A stretch of DNA of 64,000 bases from Thermoplasmata archaeon. GTDB lineage: Archaea > Thermoplasmatota > DTKX01 > VGTL01. The notes below the pieces were generated by a model. That model had not been told where the DNA came from and did not search any database. It saw nothing but the letters and a program-made list of their open reading frames with translations. Each line of letters starts with the position of its first letter. The first letter of the stretch is position 1. The DNA is taken from positions 31,136 to 95,135 of the forward strand of contig JAWCLH010000001.1 of the NCBI GenBank assembly GCA_038851035.1, written 5' to 3'. Made by a program: the position numbers and the translations under genes. Shown here piece by piece: positions 16,597 through 25,345 of the stretch.

Positions 16597-18333
16597 CTAA
16601 CCGGCCCTTTCAGCGCCCGGGCGGCTCCTGCTCCTCCAAACCACCCTCCCATTGATAATCGTGGCCCCGACGCGCATGTCCTTTATTTTCGCCGGCTCCC
16701 GGAACGGGTCGCCCGACAGGACCACAAGGTCCGCGGCCTTTCCCACGGTGATTGTCCCCTTGAAATCCTCCTCGAAGGAGGCGGCCGCGGCTGTTCTTGT
16801 GCAGGCGGCCACGGCCTCCTCCACCGTGAGCCTCTGGGCTTCGAAGGGCGCGCTGACCGCGCAGTGAATTCCGTAGAGGGGCCCGAAGGGCATGCAGTCG
16901 GAGCCGAAAATAAGAGGCACACCAGCGTCGAAGACCCTCCAGAGCGGGTCGGCCTCCCTGTACCTCTCGCCCAGCCGCGCCTCCATCATCCCGCCCGGCA
17001 GGCCCCACTCGCCGATGAAGTTGGGCTGCATGCAGGCCCAGAGGCCCAGCCCGCGCATTTGTTTGAGCTGGGGCCCGCCCACCAGCTCGAGATGCTCGAT
17101 TCTGTGGCGGAGGCCGGAGACCGGTCCCCCCGGGCCCGGACCGAACGCGTCTCCACCGGACCCGCCGGAGGGGCCCGCTGCTGAAATGACGCTGCCGGAA
17201 GAGGCCTCGAGCCCCAGCGGGCGAGCCCTCCCCGTGCCCACCGTTTTGAGGCCCTCACTGAAGGCAGAAACAACCCGCTCCACGGCCCTGTCGCCTATGG
17301 CGTGCACGAGGAGCTGGACGCGCTCGCGCTCCGCCCTCCTGACGGTCCCCACCAGCATCTGCGTTGAGTGGAGTAGGAGGCCCCTGTTCCCCGCTTCATC
17401 CGCGTAGGGCTCGCTCAGGGCCGCCGTTCGCGCGCCGATGGAGCCGTCGGCATAGAGTTTTATTCCGCCGAGCCTGAGGAAAGGAGTCTGGAGGTCCGAG
17501 GCCCCCCTGAGCCTCCTGTGGTGCCCCCACTCTGGCAGCTCGAGGTGGAGACAGGCCCTGACGCCGAGCCAGCCCTCCCTCTGCGCCCGCCTGTAGGCCC
17601 GCACCTTTTCAACATCAACGATGTCGTGGACCGATGTCACGCCCATTCTGTGCGCCATCGAGATCGCGATGCGGAGCCCCGCCTCCATCTCCTTTCCGTC
17701 CGGCCTGACGAGCTCGAGCGCACTCTCCATCGCCCTCTCTCGCAGGAGCCCCGCTCCACTGTCCACCTCCCATTCCTCGCATGCATTGGTGCCATGCCCG
17801 GCCTGCCCCCTACAGCCCCCCTCCCTCCACCTCCATCTGCGCCCCCTCAGGCGCCCCCTCAGAATTCTGAGGGCCCTCGTATTCACGGCGCACATGTGCC
17901 CGCAGACGCGGACGAGCAGGACGGGGTGCTCCGGCGCCGCTTTGTCCAGCTCCCCCCTCTCGAGATACCTCCTCCCGGGCCACCCAGACTCGTCCCAGCC
18001 GCGGCCAAGAATCCATTTCCCTTTCGGCGTCCTCCGGGCCCTCGCCCTCACGAGCCGTAGCACCTCATCCTCGGAGCGCGCACCGGAGAGGTCGAGTCTG
18101 TTTCTCCAGACGCCCATGCTCAGGAAGTGGGCGTGGCAGTCGATAAAACCGGGAAGGACAGTCGCCCCGGCCAGCTCGAGCCTTCTCGCGCGAGCCCCGC
18201 CCCACCTCAGGGCCCCGTCCTCGCTCCCGACGAATTGAATTCGGTCCCCCTCAATCCCGACGGCGGAGGCCTCAGGTCGGGCGGGGTCCATCGTGCGGAC
18301 GGTGCAGTTCAGCAGAATCGTCCTGCGCGCCAC
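16597..18333 (-). CDS. Amidohydrolase, YtcJ-like (Amidohydro_3) metal-dependent hydrolase
   Basis: 578 residues. N-terminal beta domain with the start of the amidohydrolase fold, then LPGFIDCHAHF (metal-binding HxH) near residue 65, RGWDESGWPG, HAIGDRAVERV, RIEHLE and GSDCMPFGP (terminal metal Asp), ending in the KAADLVVLSGDP beta return. This order is that of the YtcJ family, whose substrates are mostly unknown amides or cyclic compounds; cytoplasmic. Two Gly/Arg/Ser-rich low-complexity inserts interrupt the conserved blocks (near 170-205 and 355-395). The start is GTG at 18333 with a TATA box about 25 bp upstream, divergent from the HgdB-like gene. Confidence 0.88.
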   Translation of the reverse strand: MARRTILLNCTVRTMDPARPEASAVGIEGDRIQFVGSEDGALRWGGARARRLELAGATVLPGFIDCHAHFLSMGVWRNRLDLSGARSEDEVLRLVRARARRTPKGKWILGRGWDESGWPGRRYLERGELDKAAPEHPVLLVRVCGHMCAVNTRALRILRGRLRGRRWRWREGGCRGQAGHGTNACEEWEVDSGAGLLRERAMESALELVRPDGKEMEAGLRIAISMAHRMGVTSVHDIVDVEKVRAYRRAQREGWLGVRACLHLELPEWGHHRRLRGASDLQTPFLRLGGIKLYADGSIGARTAALSEPYADEAGNRGLLLHSTQMLVGTVRRAERERVQLLVHAIGDRAVERVVSAFSEGLKTVGTGRARPLGLEASSGSVISAAGPSGGSGGDAFGPGPGGPVSGLRHRIEHLELVGGPQLKQMRGLGLWACMQPNFIGEWGLPGGMMEARLGERYREADPLWRVFDAGVPLIFGSDCMPFGPLYGIHCAVSAPFEAQRLTVEEAVAACTRTAAAASFEEDFKGTITVGKAADLVVLSGDPFREPAKIKDMRVGATIINGRVVWRSRSRPGAERAG

Positions 18334-18352
18334 GGCCGGACTAGGGCCCGGC

Positions 18353-18362
18353 GGATATTTAG
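18353..18362 (-). promoter_or_regulatory. TATA box of the amidohydrolase gene
   Basis: CTAAATATCC on the minus strand, 20-30 bp before the GTG start at 18333. It shares a 75-bp divergent promoter region with the HgdB-like gene, whose own TATA-like CTCTAAATC is at 18377-18385 on the plus strand. Confidence 0.5.
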
Positions 18363-18376
18363 CGTTATCCGGAAAG

Positions 18377-18385
18377 CTCTAAATC
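18377..18385 (+). promoter_or_regulatory. TATA-like box of the HgdB-like gene
   Basis: TCTAAATC lies 24-32 bp before the ATG at 18409. The spacing supports that ATG as a leaderless start. Confidence 0.4.
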
Positions 18386-18408
18386 GCCGGCCCGCAATTG
18401 TCCCGGCG

Positions 18409-19542
18409 ATGAGGAGACCCGGGAGGCGTCTCGCCGGCATGACCGCCCTCGTTCCCCCGGAACTCATCTACGCCTCGGGCTGGAGGGCGCTGGACGTAAA
18501 CAACTGGATTCCCGGCTCCGGCATGCGCCCCCGGGCCAAGCTCTGCGCCTGGACAGCCTGCTGGCGCGAGGCGATACTAAGGCGCCGGATAAGGCTCGAC
18601 GCCCTTGTCGTCGTTGCGGGCGGGGACTGCCACAACGCCCTCGCCGACGGCCAGAGGGCGGCGCGTGCGGTCCCGCGAGCCCACTACTTCTTCTACCCAT
18701 TCGACGGCGACACGGGCTACATGCGGTGTCAGCTCGAGGACCTCGCCTCGTTCCTTGAGGAGGGGTGCCGGGGAGCGCCCCCTCCGGTCGAGACGAGCAA
18801 GGTGCTGGACACGATAGCCCGGCTCAGGAGGCTGGGGCTCAGGCTCGACAGACTGCGCGCCCTGGGGATGGCGGACCCCTCGGCGACCTTCAGGACACTG
18901 GTATCATTCAGCGATTTCGAGGGGGACCCCGAGCGCTTCCTGACGAAGGTGGAGAAAATGGTGAGGGACGCTGGGGGAGGGGAAAGGGAGTCCTGTGCGC
19001 AACTCCAGCGGGGAGCCGGGTCCGGAGGGAGCGGAGCGCGGGGCTCGCCGGGAAAAGGGCCCTGTCGTGGGACGGGACAGGAGCTGCGGAGGGGGGCAGG
19101 ACTTGCTGGGGTGCGCTCTCGATGCGGGCCGGAAGGGCCCCGTGTGGCGCTCATCGGTGTTCCGCCAATCTATCACGACTTTCATCAGGCGTGCACCGGT
19201 GCCGGGCTCCGTATAGTTTTCGACGAGCTTCCTTATGAATTCCTCAGATTGGGAGGAAGAACCCCGGACGAAATGGCGAGGAGCTACGCCACCTACACGT
19301 TCGCGCGGCCGGTGGAGTACCGCCTTAGCTTCCTGAAAAGGGAGCTGAGGAGGAGGGGAGTGGACGGAGTGATTCACTACGCTCAGTTCACCTGTCACCA
19401 CCTACTGGAAGACCCGCTGTTCAGGGAGGAGCTGGACCTTCCCATGCTCACCGTTCAGGGGGACCTACCCGGGGAGACGCCGGCGCAGGTCCGTCTCAGG
19501 CTGGAGGCTTTCGCGGAGCTTCTCGGAGCGGGTGGGGGCTGA
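18409..19542 (+). CDS. 2-hydroxyacyl-CoA dehydratase D-component family protein (HgdB/YjiM-like)
   Basis: About 377 residues from the ATG chosen at 18409 (an ATG at 18439 is also possible; upstream codons overlap the divergent amidohydrolase promoter and look non-coding). Family features are PPELIYASGWRA and an early Cys (CAWTACWREA), GGDCHNA near residue 75, FYPFDGD, and later HYAQFTCHHLL. These Cys residues are candidate [4Fe-4S] ligands. The family comprises dehydratase subunits and related ATP-driven reductases such as benzoyl-CoA reductase and YjiM. A low-complexity Gly/Arg/Ser insert at about residues 190-245 splits the protein. The activator gene follows after 59 bp. The second dehydratase subunit is not present here. 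Confidence 0.8.
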   Translation: MRRPGRRLAGMTALVPPELIYASGWRALDVNNWIPGSGMRPRAKLCAWTACWREAILRRRIRLDALVVVAGGDCHNALADGQRAARAVPRAHYFFYPFDGDTGYMRCQLEDLASFLEEGCRGAPPPVETSKVLDTIARLRRLGLRLDRLRALGMADPSATFRTLVSFSDFEGDPERFLTKVEKMVRDAGGGERESCAQLQRGAGSGGSGARGSPGKGPCRGTGQELRRGAGLAGVRSRCGPEGPRVALIGVPPIYHDFHQACTGAGLRIVFDELPYEFLRLGGRTPDEMARSYATYTFARPVEYRLSFLKRELRRRGVDGVIHYAQFTCHHLLEDPLFREELDLPMLTVQGDLPGETPAQVRLRLEAFAELLGAGGG

Positions 19543-19601
19543 GACGTGCGCGGGAGGCGGAGCGGCGGCCCCATGGAACTGAGATTGAGGGTGGCGGGGA
19601 T

Positions 19602-20363
19602 ATGAGAACGGGCGGGGGACGCGGAAGGGAATCCGAAGGATACGGCGCTTCGGTCGGAATAGACGCCGGCTCGACAGCCGCGAAGCTCGTGCGCTTCGAC
19701 GGAAGGAGAATTCTCGAGGCCCGCGTGGTCGAGGCTCGACGGCTGGGGGAGCTGGAGACGCTCGTGGGGGAGAACGATGTGGTCTGCTCCACGGGCTACT
19801 TTCGCCGGAGGGTGCGCCACAGCCTCACCCTGACAGAGCTCACCGCGGCCCGGCTGGGGGTGGCCCGGTATTACAAGAATGTAGATGTAATCATAGACAT
19901 CGGGGGCCAGGACACGAAGGTCCTGGACCTGCGCACCAACTCCCTCCAGATGAACGACAGGTGCTCTGCCGGAACGGGCGCTTTTCTGGAGGAGGCGGCG
20001 CGCTATCTAGGGGTGAGCGTTGAGGGACTTGCCTCGCTGGCCTCGAGGTCGAGGAGGAGGGTTGACATCAACAGCACCTGTTCCGTCTTCGCCCTCTCCG
20101 AGATGATAAACGCCCTCGAGAGCGGAGCGGGGAGGGCCGAGGTCGCCGCCGGGCTCCACCGAGCCCTCGCGCGGAGAATCGCCGAGCTGGTTCCGGAGGC
20201 CGAGAGGGTCGTCGCGATAGGAGGCGTTGCTCTAAACAGGCAGATGGTCAGGGCCCTCTCTTTGGAGCTCGGCACGAGAGTTCTCGTGCCCCCGGAGCCA
20301 CAGCTCGTGAACGCGATCGGGGCGGCGGCTCACGCCCTATGGGCGTCGAGTACCTCCCTGTAG
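19602..20363 (+). CDS. CoA-substrate-specific enzyme activase (HgdC/BcrAD/BadFG-type ATPase)
   Basis: 253 residues with the ASKHA ATPase signatures: GIDAGSTAAK near residue 20, DIGGQDTK near 105, GGVALN near 207. The cluster ligands are Cys in NDRCSAGTGAFLE (about 121) and in INSTCSVFALSE (about 160); the homodimer binds one [4Fe-4S] cluster between subunits. Such activases use ATP hydrolysis to inject a low-potential electron into an HgdB-type partner, encoded directly upstream. Together they look like a two-protein ATP-dependent reductase of the YjiL/YjiM kind; the substrate is unknown. The 3' end overlaps the convergent glycosyltransferase gene by 34 bp. Confidence 0.92.
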   Translation: MRTGGGRGRESEGYGASVGIDAGSTAAKLVRFDGRRILEARVVEARRLGELETLVGENDVVCSTGYFRRRVRHSLTLTELTAARLGVARYYKNVDVIIDIGGQDTKVLDLRTNSLQMNDRCSAGTGAFLEEAARYLGVSVEGLASLASRSRRRVDINSTCSVFALSEMINALESGAGRAEVAAGLHRALARRIAELVPEAERVVAIGGVALNRQMVRALSLELGTRVLVPPEPQLVNAIGAAAHALWASSTSL

Positions 20364-21472
20364 ACCCTCTCGATTTTCTCTCCGATGACGTCCCAGCTGT
20401 AGCGCTCCCTCGCCAGCTCCCGCGCCCGCTCGCCCATCCTCCTTCGGAGCTCATCGTCGCTGAGAATTCTCCCCAGCTTCTCGGCCAGGTCTCGCGAGTT
20501 GAATGGCTCGAAGAGGAAGCCAGTCTCCCCGGGCGTGAAGACCTCCCTGACGCCCGGGAGGTCGGAGGCGACAACCGGCCTCCCGCTCGCCATCGCCTCG
20601 ACCAGAACGAGACCGAAGGCCTCCAGACGGGACACCGACGGAAGGACAAGAACATCGCAGGCGGCGTAGTAAGCGGGCAGCTCCGAGTCCGCGACTCTGC
20701 CCGCGAAAAAGACTCTTTTCCCGACACCCAGCCGCTCCGCCCGCGCTCGCCAGGCCGCAGGGGGCTCCCCCGGGCCGACGAGCAGGACGAGCGTGTCGGG
20801 TGGGAGGAGGGGGAGGGCCTCGAGCAGCGTCGGAATTCCCTTGTGCTCCATCATCCTGCCCACGAAAAGAATCACCCTCTTCCCCTCCGCTCCGTGCTTT
20901 CTCCTGACCCAAGAGCCATCGACATGAGGTCCGAAGGCCTCGACCTCCAGTCCCGTGGGGATGCAGACGGTCGGGTATTTCCAGATGGCCACGGATGTGG
21001 CGGCGTAGGACTCGGTGTAGACGAGAATGCGCGCTGCCCTTTTCAGGGTGTATCTGAGAAGTGTTCTCTGGTAGACGGAGCTCACCAGCCGGCCAAGGGG
21101 GCTCGGGAGCTCAGGGTCGCAGTGATAGGTCAGGATTAGAGGAATTCTCGACCTCTTTGAGGCCTTTGCGGCGTAGTATGATGTGAGGGGAGGCGGGGAG
21201 TGGGAATGGATGATGTCCCATCGCTCCTTGAGAAGCTCGGGTACGAGCGCCGGCGTCATCGGCGTCTGGAACAGGAGGGCCCTCATACGGACCCTGCGCA
21301 CCGGAATTCCGTCCACCAGTTCCTCGGCAGGGAGGCTCTCGTGCATCGATGTGAAAACACAGACCTCGTGCCCCCTCTTCAAGAGCCGGGCGGCGAGCGA
21401 GCGGACGTGCGACTCGACTCCTCCGATGTGCGGGTGGAAATAGGGGGAGGCGAGGGCGATTCTCACGGGCAC
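20330..21472 (-). CDS. GT4-family glycosyltransferase
   Basis: GT-B fold. The N-terminal domain begins RIALASPYFHPHIGGVESHV, with the classic acceptor-side GG loop. The C-terminal nucleotide-sugar domain shows VILFVGRMMEHKGIPTLLEA, PSVSRLEAFGLVLVEAMASG (the E-x7-E motif) and VREVFTPGETGFL. It transfers a sugar from an NDP-sugar to a lipid or glycan acceptor at the cytoplasmic membrane face. I chose GTG at 21472, 4 bp after the stop of the upstream GlmU-like gene, because the longer frame would overlap that gene by 92 bp; GTG at 21466 is possible. Co-transcription with the nucleotidyltransferase suggests a shared glycan pathway. Confidence 0.9.
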   Translation of the reverse strand: MPVRIALASPYFHPHIGGVESHVRSLAARLLKRGHEVCVFTSMHESLPAEELVDGIPVRRVRMRALLFQTPMTPALVPELLKERWDIIHSHSPPPLTSYYAAKASKRSRIPLILTYHCDPELPSPLGRLVSSVYQRTLLRYTLKRAARILVYTESYAATSVAIWKYPTVCIPTGLEVEAFGPHVDGSWVRRKHGAEGKRVILFVGRMMEHKGIPTLLEALPLLPPDTLVLLVGPGEPPAAWRARAERLGVGKRVFFAGRVADSELPAYYAACDVLVLPSVSRLEAFGLVLVEAMASGRPVVASDLPGVREVFTPGETGFLFEPFNSRDLAEKLGRILSDDELRRRMGERARELARERYSWDVIGEKIERVYREVLDAHRA

Positions 21473-21476
21473 CGCC

Positions 21477-22706
21477 TCACAGAATCCAGGACGAGGGCTC
21501 GATGAAGCCGCGCACCCTCGCCCCGGGACCGATATAACAACCTTCACCGATGACAGTTCCCGCATCAATCGTGCAGTTGACCCCGGTCTTTACACCATCG
21601 CCCATTATCACTCCGAGCTTCCTCCGCCCGGTGTCCACACGCTCGCCTCTTACGGAGGACCTGATTTTCTTCTCGTCGAGCCTGAGGTTGGCGATTATCG
21701 TCCCAGCGCCGAGGTTGCAGGACTCCCCTATAACGCTGTCCCCGACGTAGCTCAGGTGGGGGATGTGGGTGCGGCTCATGATGATACTGTTCTTCACCTC
21801 CACACCGGCACCTATCCTGCACCCGTCGCCTATGGTCGTGCTCGGCCTGATGAAGCAGTTGGGGCCGATGTCGCACCCTTTACCTATTGCGACGGGCCCC
21901 TCAATGTAGGAGCCGCTTCTTATCACCGTGCCCTCCCCCACGCTCACCTCCCCCCTGAGGGTGGTCCCGGGCTCGACCACGCCCAGAACCTCTCCCCTGA
22001 GGCCCTTCATCAGGAGCTCGTTCGCCGTGAGAAGGTCCCAGGGCCTCCCGACGTCAACCCATGGGGCGCGGGAGACGAGCCCGAAAACCTTTCCCTCAGC
22101 GGAGAGGGCGCGCAGGGTGTCCGTTATTTCGTACTCACCGCGGGGCGAGGGTGGGGTTCGGGCTATTGCGCCGAATATATCTGGTGTGAAGAGGTAGATT
22201 CCCGCGTTCACGAGCCGTCCCTTCGGCCTCTCGGGCTTCTCCTCTATCGCCCTGACAGCGCCGTCCTCGTCCATCGTCACCACGCCGTACTCCTCGGGGC
22301 TCTCCACTTCGACCAGCGTCATCAGATTTGCGCGGCGGGTTCTGTGGAGCGCCAGCAGCTCCCTCAGGGTCTCCGGTGAGACGACGATGTCCCCGTTTAC
22401 GCAGAGGAAATCCTCATCGAATATCGACTTCGCGACCCCGACGGCATGGGCGGTCCCGAGCCTCTCCTTCTGCTCGAGGTAGGATATCCTGAGGCCGAGG
22501 TGGGTTCCGTCGCCGAAGCGCTCGCGAATTCTATCCTCCCTGAAGCCGACGAGAATGTACACCTCCTCGACTCCCGCCTCCCTGAGGGCCCCGAGCGTGT
22601 GCTCGAGGAAGGGCTTGCCTGCGGTCAGCAGGAGGGGCTTGGGGGTGCGGGCCGTCAGGGGCCTCATCCGGGTGCCCTCACCGGCGGCGAGCACGAGGGC
22701 CTTCAT
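21477..22706 (-). CDS. Bifunctional sugar-1-phosphate nucleotidylyltransferase/acetyltransferase (GlmU-like)
   Basis: 409 residues. Residues 1-235 form the nucleotidyltransferase domain: [27 protein letters not shown] (metal Asp), EEKPERPKG and NAGIYLF. Residues about 245-409 are a left-handed parallel beta-helix made of hexapeptide repeats ([24 protein letters not shown]), with the GlmU-type [18 protein letters not shown] segment. This architecture is that of archaeal enzymes making UDP-GlcNAc or UDP-GalNAc from amino-sugar-1-phosphates. ATG start at 22706, TATA about 25 bp upstream. First gene of a two-gene unit with the glycosyltransferase; relevant to the AglB N-glycosylation system elsewhere in the window. 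Confidence 0.9.
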   Translation of the reverse strand: MKALVLAAGEGTRMRPLTARTPKPLLLTAGKPFLEHTLGALREAGVEEVYILVGFREDRIRERFGDGTHLGLRISYLEQKERLGTAHAVGVAKSIFDEDFLCVNGDIVVSPETLRELLALHRTRRANLMTLVEVESPEEYGVVTMDEDGAVRAIEEKPERPKGRLVNAGIYLFTPDIFGAIARTPPSPRGEYEITDTLRALSAEGKVFGLVSRAPWVDVGRPWDLLTANELLMKGLRGEVLGVVEPGTTLRGEVSVGEGTVIRSGSYIEGPVAIGKGCDIGPNCFIRPSTTIGDGCRIGAGVEVKNSIIMSRTHIPHLSYVGDSVIGESCNLGAGTIIANLRLDEKKIRSSVRGERVDTGRRKLGVIMGDGVKTGVNCTIDAGTVIGEGCYIGPGARVRGFIEPSSWIL

Positions 22707-22725
22707 CGGCGGGAAATCCCCCGGC

Positions 22726-22737
22726 GGGTATTTGTTG
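22726..22737 (-). promoter_or_regulatory. TATA-like box of the GlmU-like gene
   Basis: CAACAAATACCC on the minus strand, 20-31 bp upstream of the ATG at 22706. A weaker plus-strand element AAGCTTATCC (22757-22766) may serve the divergent copA. Confidence 0.4.
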
Positions 22738-22795
22738 CTTTTGTACCCCGACCAACAAGCTTATCCCCTCCGCCCCCACATGGAAGGTGGAGGAC

Positions 22796-25345
22796 ATGTC
22801 CGCTGTCGGGGGAGCCGAGGGGGAGGGCGGGCGCCCGGCGCCCACGGGCAGGGCCGTCGTTAAAATCGGCGGGATGACGTGCGCCGCCTGCGCTCGCGCG
22901 GTGGAAGGAGCCCTGAAGAGGATAGAGGGCGTGAAGGGAGTCGATATCAGCCTGGCCGCCGAGAAGGCCGTCGTCATCCATGAAGGCCCCGCCCCGGATC
23001 CGTCTGTCCTGAAGTCCGCCGTCGAGAGGGCGGGCTACAGGTATCTGGGCCTGGAGGGCGAGGAGAGCGAGAGGCTCGAGAGAGAGGAGAGGGAGAGGGG
23101 GCTGAGGGACAGGGCCCTGAGGGCCAGCGCGGGCCTCGCCATTGGCCTTCCCCTGATGTGCCTCTCCCTCATCCCCCACTCTTTCTGGCACGACAGAGGT
23201 ATCGGGATGGACACACTCTCCTATTTCATGCTCGCCGTTTCCCTTCCGGTTTTCGTCTACACGAGCGGGCCGATTTTTTCGGGTGCGTGGAGGTCTCTGA
23301 GGAACCTGAGCCTCGGCATGGACGTCATGTATGGAATGGGCATCGGGGTGGCCTATGTCGCGAGTGTTCTGGGCACCTTCGAGCTCGTTCTGAGCCGCGA
23401 CTTCATGTTCTACGACAGCGCCCTTCTCCTCGCGGGCTTCCTGATGACGGGCCGGTACCTCGAGGCGAGAGCGAAGGGCCGGACATCGGAGGCGATAAAG
23501 GGACTCCTAGGGCTCCAGCCGAGGAGCGCCCTCGTCTTTGTGGAAGGGATGGAGCTGGAGAAGAGAATCGAGGACGTGACGGTGGGCGAAACCGTCCTTG
23601 TTAAACCGGGCGGGAGAATTCCCGTCGACGGAGTGGTGGTAGGTGGCGAGAGCTTCGTGGACGAGTCGATGCTCACCGGAGAGCCGATGCCCGTGCACAA
23701 AAGCCCAGGCTCGAGAGTCGTGGGCGGGACCCTCAACAGGAACGGCGTGCTGAGGGTGCGGGCCGAGAGGGTGGGGAGGGACACTGTCCTCGCGCAAATC
23801 ATAAGGACGGTCGAGGAGGCCCAGCTGTCCAGGCCGGAGATTCAGAAGCTCGCGGACACGGCGGTGGCCTGGTTCATACCCGTCCTTCTCGTAGTTGCGC
23901 TCTCGGTTTTCGCCATCTGGTATTTTTTCGTCGGAGAGACTCTGCTCTTCTCCCTAGGCACCCTGATCGCGGTCCTTGTCATTGCCTGCCCCTGCGCCCT
24001 CGGCCTAGCGACCCCGACCGCGGTGACCGTCGGCGTCGGCAGGGGCGCGGAGCTCGGGATACTCATACGCAGCGGCGGGGCGCTCGAGGCCTCCGGAAGG
24101 CTGACCGCGGTCGCCTTCGACAAGACCGGAACCCTCACGAAGGGCAGGCCGGAGGTGACGGAAGTCGTCCCTGTCGAGGAGGGGGGCGAGGACGGAGTGC
24201 TCCGGCTCGCCGCGAGCGTCGAGAGGAGCTCCCAGCACCCACTGGCAGGGGCGATTGTAAGGCGCGCTGAGGAGAGGGGGATGCAGCTGGACGAGGTCGA
24301 GGGCTTCGACACTCATGGAGGGATGGGGGTTTCCGGAAGGGTGCTGGTCCGGGAGAGGACGGAGGCTCTGCGGGCCGGCCCGGGGTCACTCTCCGAGGGC
24401 AGCGGGATAGGTGCCGGGGAGAGTCCGGGCCGGGGAGGCGGGACTGGGAGCGCTGCAGCAGCGGAGGCGGCTTCTAGAGGAGGGGAGGGTATGTGTGGTG
24501 AGGAGGAGGGGGAAAGGGGCAGTGCCAGAATTCGGGGGGTCGGGAGCGGAGCAGAGGGGGAGTTGTCGGGCTTAGAGTATGTGGAGGTGCTCGTCGGGAA
24601 TCGCGCTCTGATGGAGGAGAGGGGCGTCGCCCTCCCCGGAGAGCTTGAAAGGAGGGTCGAGGGGCTGGAGGCAGAGGGGAAGACGGTGGTGCTGGTGGCG
24701 GCCGGGGGGAGGGCGGTCGGTGCGATCGCAATTGCGGACGCTTTGAAGGGGAGCTCTGCGAGGGCCGTGGATGAGCTGAGGGCGATGGGGCTAGAGGTCA
24801 TCCTTATTACCGGCGACAACTTCCGGACTGCTGAGGCTGTCGGTGGGGCGCTGGGGATAAAGAGTGTGAGGGCCGGGGTCCTCCCGCGCGACAAGGCGCT
24901 GGAGGTTGCGAAGCTGCAGGAGGCTGGAGAGAGGGTGGCATTCGTGGGCGATGGAATCAACGACGCCCCCGCCCTCGCTAGGGCTGACGTCGGAATCGCC
25001 ATAGGGAGCGGGACAGACGTGGCGATAGAGAGTGCGCAGATCGTCCTGGTCCGGGACGACCCGATGGACGCCGTCGCCGCCATAAGGCTGAGCCGCAAGG
25101 TCATGTCGCGCATCAAGCAGAACATATTCTGGGCCTTCGCCTACAATGCCTCTCTCATCCCTCTCGCCGCCGGCGCCCTCTACCCCTCGCTGGGAGTCAC
25201 GCTTCCGCCCGGGCTCGCGGGTCTGGCGATGGCGCTGAGCTCCGTCACTGTTGTCGGCCTGTCCCTCACGCTCAGGAGGTACGACCCGCTCGGGGGCCGG
25301 GAGCTCAGCCCATCATCATCTGGCCCGCCAGCGTCGCCATTGTGA
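22796..25345 (+). CDS. copA: Copper-translocating P1B-type ATPase
   Basis: About 849 residues from the ATG at 22796, which has GGAGG three bases upstream; GTG at 22787 is also possible. Domain order: one HMA metal-binding domain with [12 protein letters not shown]; transmembrane helices; actuator with [10 protein letters not shown]; the CPC motif ([15 protein letters not shown], about 398), which marks a Cu+/Ag+ exporter; the phosphorylation site DKTGTLTKG (about 442); [11 protein letters not shown]; and [18 protein letters not shown] (about 718). A Gly/Ser/Glu-rich insert of about 70 residues (DNA 24360-24570) sits in the nucleotide-binding domain and is absent from the family consensus. The 3' end overlaps the convergent tadC-like gene by 41 bp. 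Role: copper efflux across the membrane. Confidence 0.95.
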   Translation: MSAVGGAEGEGGRPAPTGRAVVKIGGMTCAACARAVEGALKRIEGVKGVDISLAAEKAVVIHEGPAPDPSVLKSAVERAGYRYLGLEGEESERLEREERERGLRDRALRASAGLAIGLPLMCLSLIPHSFWHDRGIGMDTLSYFMLAVSLPVFVYTSGPIFSGAWRSLRNLSLGMDVMYGMGIGVAYVASVLGTFELVLSRDFMFYDSALLLAGFLMTGRYLEARAKGRTSEAIKGLLGLQPRSALVFVEGMELEKRIEDVTVGETVLVKPGGRIPVDGVVVGGESFVDESMLTGEPMPVHKSPGSRVVGGTLNRNGVLRVRAERVGRDTVLAQIIRTVEEAQLSRPEIQKLADTAVAWFIPVLLVVALSVFAIWYFFVGETLLFSLGTLIAVLVIACPCALGLATPTAVTVGVGRGAELGILIRSGGALEASGRLTAVAFDKTGTLTKGRPEVTEVVPVEEGGEDGVLRLAASVERSSQHPLAGAIVRRAEERGMQLDEVEGFDTHGGMGVSGRVLVRERTEALRAGPGSLSEGSGIGAGESPGRGGGTGSAAAAEAASRGGEGMCGEEEGERGSARIRGVGSGAEGELSGLEYVEVLVGNRALMEERGVALPGELERRVEGLEAEGKTVVLVAAGGRAVGAIAIADALKGSSARAVDELRAMGLEVILITGDNFRTAEAVGGALGIKSVRAGVLPRDKALEVAKLQEAGERVAFVGDGINDAPALARADVGIAIGSGTDVAIESAQIVLVRDDPMDAVAAIRLSRKVMSRIKQNIFWAFAYNASLIPLAAGALYPSLGVTLPPGLAGLAMALSSVTVVGLSLTLRRYDPLGGRELSPSSSGPPASPL

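Noticed and set aside
18127..18408. 5' extension of the HgdB-like frame
   Set aside because: It overlaps the 5' end of the divergent amidohydrolase and its promoter; the translated extension is low-complexity and the TATA position supports the ATG at 18409.
21473..21568. 5' extension of the glycosyltransferase to an ATG at 21568
   Set aside because: It would overlap the GlmU-like gene by 92 bp. The conserved start of the GT-B fold follows GTG 21472 directly.
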